Origin: an uncultured SAR116 cluster alpha proteobacterium
GTDB taxonomy: Bacteria; Pseudomonadota; Alphaproteobacteria; Puniceispirillales; Marisalimonadaceae
Assembly (NCBI GenBank): GCA_902590245.1
Contig: CACIWG010000006.1
Coordinates: 1 to 64,000, forward strand
Reading direction: 5' to 3'
Length of the DNA: 64,000 bases
Both the position numbers and the translations under genes were made by a program. Shown here piece by piece: positions 10,371-19,401 of the stretch (its first letter is position 1; each line of letters starts with the position of its first letter). The notes beneath the pieces were generated by a model. It was not told the origin of the DNA. It did not search any database and saw nothing but the letters and a program-made list of their open reading frames with translations.

Positions 10371-11935
10371 TGAGTAATTGTCTAAAAGAATTAAATTTAA
10401 ATGATCATAAAAATTGGATTATTTCAGATTTAATATTAAAGCAAGCTAAAAAATTCCCAAAATTTAATATTATTGAATTCATTGATAATGAAAAATGGAC
10501 TTATGAAGATATTTTGTCAAAAGGTCTTAAAGCTTCATTTAGATTAAAAAAGAATGGTTTAACAAATGGTGATTCAATAGTCGTTATGATTGATAATCCA
10601 AAGGTCTTTATTCCAATATGGTTAGGAGCGTGTTTTCTTGGAATTACATTTGTTGCACTTAACACAGCATTAAGAGGAGATGTTCTTAAACATCAAATTG
10701 AAATTTCAAAACCTAAATTAATCATAACTGAAAATATATATTTTAAGTACTTCAAAAAAATAAATTGGGGTAAAAAAAATTTAAATATTTTAAATCATGA
10801 TAAATTTCTTCTATCAAAAGAATTATTAATTTCTGAAATTCATCAATCAAAGATGGAAGATATTTCTTGTGTAATGTTTACTAGTGGAACTTCTGGCCCA
10901 GCAAAAGGTGTAATTATGCCAAATGCTCATTGCGTTTTATTTGCTATTGGAACTATTGAAAATTATATTTTGGATAAAAAAGATATTTTTTATATTTGTT
11001 TGCCTTTATTTCATGCAAATGGATTATTTATGCAACTCCTAGCTTGCATTATAAATAGAACAAAGGCCGTAATAAGAGAGAAGTTTTCAGCCAGTAATTG
11101 GTTAAATGATATAATCAATTATAAAATTACTCATACGAATATGTTAGGTGCTGTTGCTGCTTTTGTAGTAGCACAATCGCCAACAAAATTTGATAAAAGG
11201 CATAAGTTAAAAGTAATCGGCTCTGCTCCTTTGCCAAAGGAGCCTGAAAATATCTTTAGAAAACGATTTGGTGTTAAAGAAGTGTTACCTTTATATGGCA
11301 TGACAGAAGTTAATATTCCTGTTTATGGAAAATTAGGAAAAAAGGGAAATGGAACATGCGGAGAAGTATATTCCAAGTATTTTGATGTGGAGGTACGAGA
11401 CACTAATACAGATGAGAAATTAAAAAATGGTGCAGTTGGTGAAATAATGGTTAGACCTAAAATATCATTTGGATTCATGCAAGGTTATTTAGGTATGCCA
11501 GATAAATCTTTTGAAGCTTACAGAAATTTCTGGTTTCATACTGGTGATGCAGGTTTTTTAAATAAAAAAAATCAATTAATATTTGTTGACAGAATTAAAG
11601 ATTGTATAAGAAGAAGAGGTGAAAATATATCTTCTTATGAGGTTGAGCAAGCTTTTTTAAAAATTCCTCAGATTGCTGAGGCAGCGGCATTCGCCGTGCC
11701 TGCAAAAGATCATGGACAAGAAGATGAGGTTATGGTTGCTTTAATGATAATTAAAGGATCAAAAATTGAATACTCCGAATGGATAAATAAAGTAAGTGCT
11801 GACCTGGCAAAATTTGCAATACCTTTATATTTACGTGTTATGAAAAATTTTCCAAAAACACAAACAGGTAAAATTATTAAACATGCATTAAGAACTGAGG
11901 GCATTACAAATGACACTTGGAAAAATAATCTTTAA
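10370..11935 (+). CDS. AMP-dependent acyl-CoA ligase (CaiC-like)
   Basis: FTSGTSGPAKGVIMP; FWFHTGDAGFLNKKNQLIFVDRIKDCIRRRGENISSYEVE; KTQTGKIIK. Confidence 0.9.
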   Translation: MSNCLKELNLNDHKNWIISDLILKQAKKFPKFNIIEFIDNEKWTYEDILSKGLKASFRLKKNGLTNGDSIVVMIDNPKVFIPIWLGACFLGITFVALNTALRGDVLKHQIEISKPKLIITENIYFKYFKKINWGKKNLNILNHDKFLLSKELLISEIHQSKMEDISCVMFTSGTSGPAKGVIMPNAHCVLFAIGTIENYILDKKDIFYICLPLFHANGLFMQLLACIINRTKAVIREKFSASNWLNDIINYKITHTNMLGAVAAFVVAQSPTKFDKRHKLKVIGSAPLPKEPENIFRKRFGVKEVLPLYGMTEVNIPVYGKLGKKGNGTCGEVYSKYFDVEVRDTNTDEKLKNGAVGEIMVRPKISFGFMQGYLGMPDKSFEAYRNFWFHTGDAGFLNKKNQLIFVDRIKDCIRRRGENISSYEVEQAFLKIPQIAEAAAFAVPAKDHGQEDEVMVALMIIKGSKIEYSEWINKVSADLAKFAIPLYLRVMKNFPKTQTGKIIKHALRTEGITNDTWKNNL

Positions 11936-11965
11936 TTGCTACTCTTTAACTAAGAGAGAGGTTTT

Positions 11966-12880
11966 ATGACTAATAACTTTACAGGGTGCTGGCCAGTTGC
12001 ACCAACACCATTTAAAGAAAATGAAGATTTAGATCTTGAGGGAATGAAAAGAGTTTTAGATTGCATGATTGATCAAAAAGTAGATGGCATTTGTATTTTA
12101 GCAAATTATTCGGAACAATTTTTGTTATCTGACTATGAAAGAGAAATTTTAACAAAACTGTGTATTGAACACGTTGCTGGAAAGGTTCCAATAATTGTAA
12201 CTGTAAGCCATTTTTCTACAGATATTGCGTTTAAAAGAGCTAAGTTAGCAAAAGATGTTGGAGCAAATATGGTCATGATGATGCCTCCATATCATGGTGC
12301 TTTGTTAAAAGGAAATGCTGACCAAACTTTCGAACAATTTAGAAAAGTGAACGAAGCCGGAATAACAATTATGGTTCAAGATGCACCTTTATCTGGAGTT
12401 GATCTTTCAGTTAACCTTCTAGTAAAAATGGCAAGAGAAATAGAGCATGTTAAATGTTTTAAAATAGAGTGTGCACAAGCAGCAAACAAACTTAGGGCAT
12501 TAATTGATAAAGGTGGGAGCACTATAGAGGGTCCATTTGATGGCGAAGAAGGAATAACATTATTTGCGGATTTGGAAGCTGGCGCAAAAGGAAATATGAG
12601 TTCAGCTATGTTACCAGATTTGATTGGACCTTTGGTTAAAAATTACATTACAGGAAATAAAAAAGAAGCAAAGAATGAATATAATAGGGTCCTTCCACTC
12701 ATAAATTATGAAAATAGACAGTGTGGATTTAGAGCTACCAAAACAGTATTTAAAGAAGGTGGAGTTATCAAATCAGACGTTTGCCGTCATCCAATCCCAA
12801 GTTTGGATGAAAATACAAAAAAGGGATTATTAGATTTAGCAAATAATTACGATTTAATTGCTATGAAATGGGGATTATAA
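11966..12880 (+). CDS. Dihydrodipicolinate synthase/N-acetylneuraminate lyase superfamily protein
   Basis: WPVAPTPFKENEDLDLEGM N-terminus and candidate Schiff-base Lys (CFKIECAQA); canonical DapA YNxP motif replaced by VQDAP. Confidence 0.85.
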   Translation: MTNNFTGCWPVAPTPFKENEDLDLEGMKRVLDCMIDQKVDGICILANYSEQFLLSDYEREILTKLCIEHVAGKVPIIVTVSHFSTDIAFKRAKLAKDVGANMVMMMPPYHGALLKGNADQTFEQFRKVNEAGITIMVQDAPLSGVDLSVNLLVKMAREIEHVKCFKIECAQAANKLRALIDKGGSTIEGPFDGEEGITLFADLEAGAKGNMSSAMLPDLIGPLVKNYITGNKKEAKNEYNRVLPLINYENRQCGFRATKTVFKEGGVIKSDVCRHPIPSLDENTKKGLLDLANNYDLIAMKWGL

Positions 12881-12896
12881 TTATAAGGAGGCTTTT

Positions 12897-13397
12897 ATGC
12901 CATATTCGTTAGATGAGTTAGCTAAAGATATTAAAGGTATTTTAAAAGATCATGGCATTCAAGAAGGTTCAGATAAAGTTTGTTATTATGTTCAAAAAGC
13001 ATTAATGGATCAAAATTTTATTCAAAATAATTTAAAAGATAGAGATGACCAAAACCCGAGAGAAATTCTTTATGAAGATCCTGAGCTTGGGTTTTGTGTT
13101 TGTGGTCATGTCTATAATCAAGAGGCTATCGGGTTACCTCACGATCATGGATCAAGCTGGGCTGTATACGGTCAAGCTGCTGGAGAAACAGAAATGACAG
13201 AGTGGGAAATCGTAAAACAAGAAAATGATATTAAGCTCGTTAAAGAAATAAAAAAATATGTAATGAAACCAGGTGATGTTAAATTTTATAATGTTGGCGA
13301 TGTTCATTCACCAATAAGAAAAGAGCCTGTAAGACTGCTTAGAATTGAAGGAAAAAATTTGGATAATGTAGAAAGGTCAAAAATTAAAGAACTTTAA
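12897..13397 (+). CDS. Cupin metal-dependent protein, cysteine/thiol dioxygenase-like (COG5553-type)
   Basis: GLPHDHGSSWAVYGQAAGETEMTEW (HxH) and GDVKFYNVGDVHSP (third His) fit a 3-His cupin site. Confidence 0.72.
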   Translation: MPYSLDELAKDIKGILKDHGIQEGSDKVCYYVQKALMDQNFIQNNLKDRDDQNPREILYEDPELGFCVCGHVYNQEAIGLPHDHGSSWAVYGQAAGETEMTEWEIVKQENDIKLVKEIKKYVMKPGDVKFYNVGDVHSPIRKEPVRLLRIEGKNLDNVERSKIKEL

Positions 13398-14970
13398 ATC
13401 TAATTATTTCTTCTTCGTCCATATGATTTAATAAGTCTTTTTCCCAACTTAAGTAAGCCAAGGCATGAGATCTATTTCCAAGGTGCCTTTTGTAGGTATG
13501 ATAAACAAAATCGATACAAATTTCTTTTTTCATAAAAGTTTCTTTTTTCGTACAAAATTCGCTTAATCGTTTAAAATTTTGATCAAATTTATAAAAATAT
13601 ATTGAAGTTTTATATTTAGATGTAATGTCTTTATAAATTAGTTCTGCTTTAGATAAATCATTATAAATTATCAAAAAATCCTTGTTTCTATTAAAGTTAT
13701 AAAATCTTAAGTTTGCTCTATTTATCCACTTAGATCTTTTTATATGAGTTTTTTTAAATTCATGACTTGTTCTAATATCTAACAAATTCAATTTTAAAAA
13801 ATCAGGTAAATAATCATTTTCAACAATTTTTGATTTTGGAATTGTAAATTTTTTTTTCTGATCAAAAAAATTTTTTAAGTAATTGATATCATCGTCAAAA
13901 ATATAAACATCAAAACCCATTTGTTTCAGCCAAGAAGCTGTTAATGAAGCACGTAATAGTTCTCCGTCATCAATCAAAATAATTTTACCATTTAAAACTC
14001 CAACATAACTATCAGTAGCTTGTATTAGTTGTCCACCGGGTGCATGCTTCAAATACATTTTATTTTCAGAAAAATTTTGATTGGCAGTTACATTAAATAT
14101 AAAAGTATTTTTTGTTTTTTCTTCAAGGAAAGAATTTAGTGTTCTAAGGTTAATTTTTTTTAAATTAAATTTATTAATAATTTTATTTGCTGAATTTTGA
14201 TACTTACTTTTCTGGGATTTAATTTTATCTAAGTTTAATGCTTCTATTTTATTGTTTTCAAGTTTGTATCCAGATAATGTCCAACCTTGAGTTCCATTCT
14301 CAAGAGCTCTGACTTTATTTTTAATACCAAAGTTGATTAAATTTTGCGCTCCGATTATTGAACGAGTTCTACCAGCACAATTGATAATTATTTCAGTTTT
14401 ATCATTAATTTCATTTTGAATTCGTAAGGGAATTTCCATATTAGGACAACATACACCTGTTGGAATATTCATTTTTTTAAATTCTTCAAAAGGTCTTCCG
14501 TCAATTACAATGATATCATCTTTTTTGTTTATTTTTTTTCTCAGTTCTGATGGTTTAATATGAGGAGTATTTTTTTTTAACTCTACTAATTCACCAAAGG
14601 CTTTGCTTGGAACATGTATTCCTTTAAATAAAAAAAAACCAGCTTTTTTCCATCCAAAAACTCCATTCTTAAGAATTTGAATATTTCTATATCCAAGATT
14701 GGATGCAATTTCTTCAACTATTTCAGATAAACCGTCATTGTGATCCATTAAAATTATTAACGTTTCTTTACTTGGTATTAGATCAATAATCTTGTTTTCA
14801 AAAATACTATACGGAATTGATATTGAAAAAAAAGGGTGTCCATCTGTATGTTGTCCAATTTCTCTTATATCAATTAAAGAGAATTCAGATGTGCCTGCAT
14901 ATAACTTTTTAACGTCTTTTGCTTTAATATATTTTTTCACTATACTTAAATAATCTAATTTTTTTTCCAT
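13384..14970 (-). CDS. Multi-module rhodanese-like sulfurtransferase
   Basis: Tandem rhodanese-like repeats (LIDIREIGQHTDGHP..., IVIDGRPFEEFKK..., LLDIRTSHEFKKTHI...); one catalytic loop with Cys (INCAGRTRS). Track start 14997 is TTG; ATG at 14970 (MEKKLDYLS) is more likely. Confidence 0.8.
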   Translation of the reverse strand: MEKKLDYLSIVKKYIKAKDVKKLYAGTSEFSLIDIREIGQHTDGHPFFSISIPYSIFENKIIDLIPSKETLIILMDHNDGLSEIVEEIASNLGYRNIQILKNGVFGWKKAGFFLFKGIHVPSKAFGELVELKKNTPHIKPSELRKKINKKDDIIVIDGRPFEEFKKMNIPTGVCCPNMEIPLRIQNEINDKTEIIINCAGRTRSIIGAQNLINFGIKNKVRALENGTQGWTLSGYKLENNKIEALNLDKIKSQKSKYQNSANKIINKFNLKKINLRTLNSFLEEKTKNTFIFNVTANQNFSENKMYLKHAPGGQLIQATDSYVGVLNGKIILIDDGELLRASLTASWLKQMGFDVYIFDDDINYLKNFFDQKKKFTIPKSKIVENDYLPDFLKLNLLDIRTSHEFKKTHIKRSKWINRANLRFYNFNRNKDFLIIYNDLSKAELIYKDITSKYKTSIYFYKFDQNFKRLSEFCTKKETFMKKEICIDFVYHTYKRHLGNRSHALAYLSWEKDLLNHMDEEEIIRFKVL

Positions 14971-14983
14971 ATTAGAGGATAAA

Positions 14984-16636
14984 ATGAATGAGTACAATGT
15001 TGGTGACTTAATATCAGATTTTTTATTTGAAAATGATTTGAAGACAGTATTTGGTGTCGTTTCAGTTCATAACATTCCCATTTTGGATGCTATTGCAAAA
15101 AGAAATTTAATTAAATTTGTACCAGCAAGAGGCGAAATGGGAGCAGGTCATATGGCAGATGGTTTTGCTAGATCTTCTGACAAAGTAGGAGTTGTTATTA
15201 CAAGTACTGGTCCCGGTGCAGCAAATGTTGTAGGATCTCTAGTTGAAGCAAGATTTGCTGGAACACCATTACTTCATATAACTGGTCAAACTGCTACCGA
15301 AAATTTGGATAAAAATCAAGGTACTGTTCATGATGTTCCAAATCAACTTGAAATGATGAAATCTGTTTCAAAAAATGCTTATAGAATATCATCGTCTAAA
15401 AATGTTTTAGAGGTATTAGAAAAAGCACTAGAAGAGGCTATGACGCCTCCAACAGGCCCAGTATCAATTGAGGTTCCAATAGATGTTCAACGTACAATTA
15501 TTAATAGGCAAGAAATATTTAATAAAGTAATTGTCAACGATAAAAATATCTCTTTAGGAGATTTGAAATCATTAGATCTTATCGAAAAAGAAATTAGAAA
15601 CTCAAAAAGAAAAATATTATGGATTGGTAATGGTGGAAAAAAACTTACTTTTGAAGTTGAAAAGTTTATTGATTTGGGTTTTGCGGTCATAACAAGTACT
15701 CAAGGAAGAGGCGTTATAGATGAAAATCATGAGATGTGTTTAGGTTCGTTCAATGCAATTCCAAAAGTTGAAAAATTTTATTCTTCTCTAGATTTAATGA
15801 TTGTTGTTGGAAGTAGATTAAGAGGACATGAAACAAAAGACATGTCATTAAGACTACCTGAAAACCTTATACAAATTGATATAGATTCAAATGCAGAAAA
15901 TAGAACTTATCCTTCAAAAATATTTCATTTAGGTGACGGGAAAAAGGTTTTAGAAAATCTTTATGAGAGATTAGATGATATAAAAAATATAGATGAAAAT
16001 TGGATACATGAAGTGAAATCATTAAAAAAAGAAATTAAAAAAGATTATAAAGAATTTCTTAAAATTTACGGAGAATTCCCTGAAATAATAGAGAGAAATT
16101 TACCTAAAAACGCAAGATGGATTAGAGATGTAACCATATCCAACAGTACTTGGGGAAATAGGTTAATGCCAGTACAAAAATGGTTTCAAAACATTTATCC
16201 AGTTGGAGCAGGGATAGGTCCTGGGATGTCCCTTGGAATTGGCGCATCTTTAGCGACAGAAGAAAAAGTAAAATCAATTGCTATGTGTGGTGACGGCGGG
16301 TTTATGTTAAACGTTTCTGAATTATGGACAGCTGTTGAAATCAACAGCAATATAATTTTCATGGTAATGAACGATAAAGGTTATGGAGTTATAAAACATA
16401 TTCAAGATAGTTTATATGAAGGGAGAAGAAATTTTGCAGACTTACAAGTTCCAAATTTCAAAGAGCTTGCAGATACTGTTAAGATGAAATATTTAATTGT
16501 AAGGTCTTCAAGCGAATTTGAAAATATTTTAAAAAAATCATTTAATTTATCTGGTCCTGTATTATTGGAAATAGATATAAATAGTATTGGGGAATTACCA
16601 AGATATTTTATACCACCACCTTTTACAGAAAAGTAA
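14984..16636 (+). CDS. TPP-dependent enzyme of the acetolactate synthase/2-oxoacid decarboxylase family
   Basis: PARGEMGAGHMADGFAR (catalytic Glu), TSTGPGAANVVGSLVEA, C-terminal GDGGFMLNVSELWTAVEINSNIIFMVMNDKGYG TPP-binding motif; SD 'agagga'. Confidence 0.88.
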   Translation: MNEYNVGDLISDFLFENDLKTVFGVVSVHNIPILDAIAKRNLIKFVPARGEMGAGHMADGFARSSDKVGVVITSTGPGAANVVGSLVEARFAGTPLLHITGQTATENLDKNQGTVHDVPNQLEMMKSVSKNAYRISSSKNVLEVLEKALEEAMTPPTGPVSIEVPIDVQRTIINRQEIFNKVIVNDKNISLGDLKSLDLIEKEIRNSKRKILWIGNGGKKLTFEVEKFIDLGFAVITSTQGRGVIDENHEMCLGSFNAIPKVEKFYSSLDLMIVVGSRLRGHETKDMSLRLPENLIQIDIDSNAENRTYPSKIFHLGDGKKVLENLYERLDDIKNIDENWIHEVKSLKKEIKKDYKEFLKIYGEFPEIIERNLPKNARWIRDVTISNSTWGNRLMPVQKWFQNIYPVGAGIGPGMSLGIGASLATEEKVKSIAMCGDGGFMLNVSELWTAVEINSNIIFMVMNDKGYGVIKHIQDSLYEGRRNFADLQVPNFKELADTVKMKYLIVRSSSEFENILKKSFNLSGPVLLEIDINSIGELPRYFIPPPFTEK

Positions 16637-16643
16637 TAATTGA

Positions 16644-17414
16644 ATGGATCTTCTTTATTTTACTTTCCCAGAAGAGTTATCTGAGTTTAGTATTATTTTT
16701 CTTATTTTCTCAAGTATTTTCACTTCTTTTATATCTGCAGCATTTGGAATAGGAGGAGGGGCTGTATTTTTAGGTTTGTTAGCGATATTTCTAAATCCAA
16801 TAGCTTTATTACCTGTCCATGGCTCTGTTCAAATTGCATCTAATTTTGGAAGAATGCTTCTCATGATTAAAGATGTTTACAAAAAGCCAATTTTACCTTT
16901 TTTTATTGGTACAATTATCGGGAGTTTATTTGGAGGCTACACTTTTATTCAGTTTCCAGGTTGGTTTATTCAATTGATTGTAGGCATTTTTATTTTATGG
17001 ACTGTTTATGGGAAGATACCTGCAATTAAATCAAGATACATTATTATAGGAGGTGTTTTTTCAAGTTTTTTAACTATGTTTTTTGGAGCTACTGGCCCTT
17101 TTATTGCTGGTATGGTAAAGACTATGAAATTAAATCCACTAAGTCATACGGCAACTCATGCAGCACTGATGTCAATGCAGCATGCTATAAAAGTTTTAGT
17201 ATTTGGATTTATGGGATTTAGTTTTTCAGATTATTTTCACATCATTTTATTGATGATAATTTCAGGTTTTATAGGCACATATATTGGTAAAAAAGTTTTA
17301 ATTAAATTTGGTCAAAAGTACTTTAAGATATTTCTTAACTCAATTTTAACAATTATTTCAATTTATTTAATACTAAATGGATTTTTAAATTATGATTTTA
17401 CTTTCTCTTCATAA
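16644..17414 (+). CDS. TauE/SafE-family membrane exporter (sulfite/sulfonate exporter-like)
   Basis: Hydrophobic protein with GIGGGAVFLGLLAIFL near the N-terminus and FFGATGPFIAGMV at the second repeat, as in the TauE/SafE family. Confidence 0.8.
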   Translation: MDLLYFTFPEELSEFSIIFLIFSSIFTSFISAAFGIGGGAVFLGLLAIFLNPIALLPVHGSVQIASNFGRMLLMIKDVYKKPILPFFIGTIIGSLFGGYTFIQFPGWFIQLIVGIFILWTVYGKIPAIKSRYIIIGGVFSSFLTMFFGATGPFIAGMVKTMKLNPLSHTATHAALMSMQHAIKVLVFGFMGFSFSDYFHIILLMIISGFIGTYIGKKVLIKFGQKYFKIFLNSILTIISIYLILNGFLNYDFTFSS

Positions 17415-18879
17415 TTAATGAATATATGTATGGTCCACATAGCCCCAAAAATGCAAATATTAAAAACATAAGTGCAAGAGGTTGAGTAAAGATCATCCAC
17501 CATGCTCCATCAAACATTTTAAGAGAATGTTGTAAATTTGTTTCAACCATTTCACCAAGAATTAAACCTACAGCAATCGGTGCAACAGAAAAACCATGTC
17601 TTCGAGCAAAGAATCCAATTACTCCAAAAATTAAAGCAAGCCAAACATCTAAAAGTTGGCCTTGGAAAGCATATGCACCAATGACAGAGAGACCAAAAAC
17701 AATTGGCCATAATATAGCTGTAGGTACAAGTGAAACCCTAGCAAATATCTTTGCGGCATATAGACCCATTAACATAAACATAATATTTGCAAAAAACATC
17801 GAACCAAATATTTGATAAACTTTTTCAACTTGTTCTGTAAATAAGTACACACCTGGTCTTAAGCCGTGCACCATTAACCCAACTAATATGATAGCAGTAG
17901 TTCCACTGCCAGGAATGCCTAAAACCATTGTCGGCACCATCGCACCACCAGTTGCTGAATTGTTTGCAGCTTCGGCCCCTGCTATGCCTTCAATAGAACC
18001 TTTCCCAAATTCTTCTTTGTTTTTAGACCATCTTCTTGCTTCTGAATATCCAATCATTGATGCAACAGTTGCACCTTCTGCAGGCAAAACACCAATGAAG
18101 GTACCTATCCCACATGAACGTAAAATTGTTTTCCAAATTTTCTTATAATCTTCTTTTGTTGGTAGTTTAACCGCTTTCATACTTACAGTATTAACAATTT
18201 TATTAACAGTTTTTGATTGAACTAAAAGTTCTGAAATAGCAAAAAGCCCAATAAATATTGGAACAAAATGAAGACCTTCATACAGTTCATAATTTCCAAA
18301 CATAAATCGTTCAATACCTGTAACTCTCTCGGCCCCAATAGTTGATAGCCAAACACCAAAAATTCCACCTATTAAATTTTTAACGGCCCCACCTGCACTT
18401 ATACTAGCTAACATTGATAACCCAAATACAGTTAATGCAAAGTATTCTGGTGAACGAAATTCATAAGCTACTCTCGCTAACAATGGAGCTGCAAAGCATA
18501 ATACAATCACAGAAAAAACTCCACCTACTGTACTAGAAATAACAGCAACTCCAAGGGCTCGACCAGCTTCACCTTTTTGTGCAAGAGGATAACCATCAAA
18601 TGTAGTTGCCGCAGCCGCAGATGTACCAGGCGTATTAATTAAGATAGCAGTTATAGATCCAGCAAAAGTTGCTGAGACATAAATTGTTGCAAGAACAGCA
18701 ATAGCATGAACAGGATCCATTGTTAAAGTAAAAGGTAATAACAATGCAGCACCTGTAGTTGCACCCAAACCAGGTAAAACTCCAATTATAACGCCTAGTA
18801 TAGTTGTAGCAAATATCAAGAATAGTAAATATGGATCAGTTGCTACTGAAGCCATTGCTAATAATGCTTGTTCAAACAT
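17398..18879 (-). CDS. tctA: Tripartite tricarboxylate transporter large permease (TctA)
   Basis: GVLPGLGATTGAALLLPFT, LINTPGTSAAAATTFDGYPLAQKGEAGRALG, VPTMVLGIPGSGTTAIILVGL. Confidence 0.95.
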   Translation of the reverse strand: MFEQALLAMASVATDPYLLFLIFATTILGVIIGVLPGLGATTGAALLLPFTLTMDPVHAIAVLATIYVSATFAGSITAILINTPGTSAAAATTFDGYPLAQKGEAGRALGVAVISSTVGGVFSVIVLCFAAPLLARVAYEFRSPEYFALTVFGLSMLASISAGGAVKNLIGGIFGVWLSTIGAERVTGIERFMFGNYELYEGLHFVPIFIGLFAISELLVQSKTVNKIVNTVSMKAVKLPTKEDYKKIWKTILRSCGIGTFIGVLPAEGATVASMIGYSEARRWSKNKEEFGKGSIEGIAGAEAANNSATGGAMVPTMVLGIPGSGTTAIILVGLMVHGLRPGVYLFTEQVEKVYQIFGSMFFANIMFMLMGLYAAKIFARVSLVPTAILWPIVFGLSVIGAYAFQGQLLDVWLALIFGVIGFFARRHGFSVAPIAVGLILGEMVETNLQHSLKMFDGAWWMIFTQPLALMFLIFAFLGLCGPYIYSLIMKRK

Positions 18880-18890
18880 TTAAAAATTTC

Positions 18891-19352
18891 CTAGCCATAA
18901 TACATGTCCATAAGAAGTCCTCTTGGAAATCTTATTTTCAATACAAAATCAAATAATAAAAAAATAAATAGCGGTGTTAGCGTTGCTGTTAAAAAAGAAA
19001 CCCAAATCCTTTTTTCACCCCATAATAATCCCATCAATAACATCACAACAAAAATCCCAATAAACATATCAGTATAAACAGTTAGCAAATAGAATATAAA
19101 AAATAAGCCCATACTTCCCCAAGTTGGAAATTTTTCTAATTTTATTGGCTCTGGATTATTTTTTTTATATTGGAAAGTTAATACCGATATTAAAATTAAA
19201 TTTAAAATCATTAAAAATATTGGAAAGGATCTAGCTTGCATACTATCACCAACAATCATTTCAGGTGACGTATCAAGCTGAAGTGAAATTCCAATGACTA
19301 TAATTGAAAAAACTGTAAGAAATAATGGGATTGTATAAAATTTATTAGTCAT
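18891..19352 (-). CDS. tctB: Tripartite tricarboxylate transporter small permease (TctB)
   Basis: Four-helix-like hydrophobic protein between tctA and tctC; QARSFPIFLMILNLIL. Confidence 0.85.
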   Translation of the reverse strand: MTNKFYTIPLFLTVFSIIVIGISLQLDTSPEMIVGDSMQARSFPIFLMILNLILISVLTFQYKKNNPEPIKLEKFPTWGSMGLFFIFYLLTVYTDMFIGIFVVMLLMGLLWGEKRIWVSFLTATLTPLFIFLLFDFVLKIRFPRGLLMDMYYG

Positions 19353-19363
19353 AGTTTATATAA

Positions 19364-19391
19364 AATGCCCTCTGCTTTAACAGAGGGCATT
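19364..19391 (-). terminator. Intergenic hairpin between tctC and tctB (partial terminator or mRNA-stabilising)
   Basis: Perfect 11-bp inverted repeat AATGCCCTCTG-ctttaa-CAGAGGGCATT; followed on the minus strand by only a short T-run. Confidence 0.75.
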
Positions 19392-19401
19392 AATTATTTG
19401 T

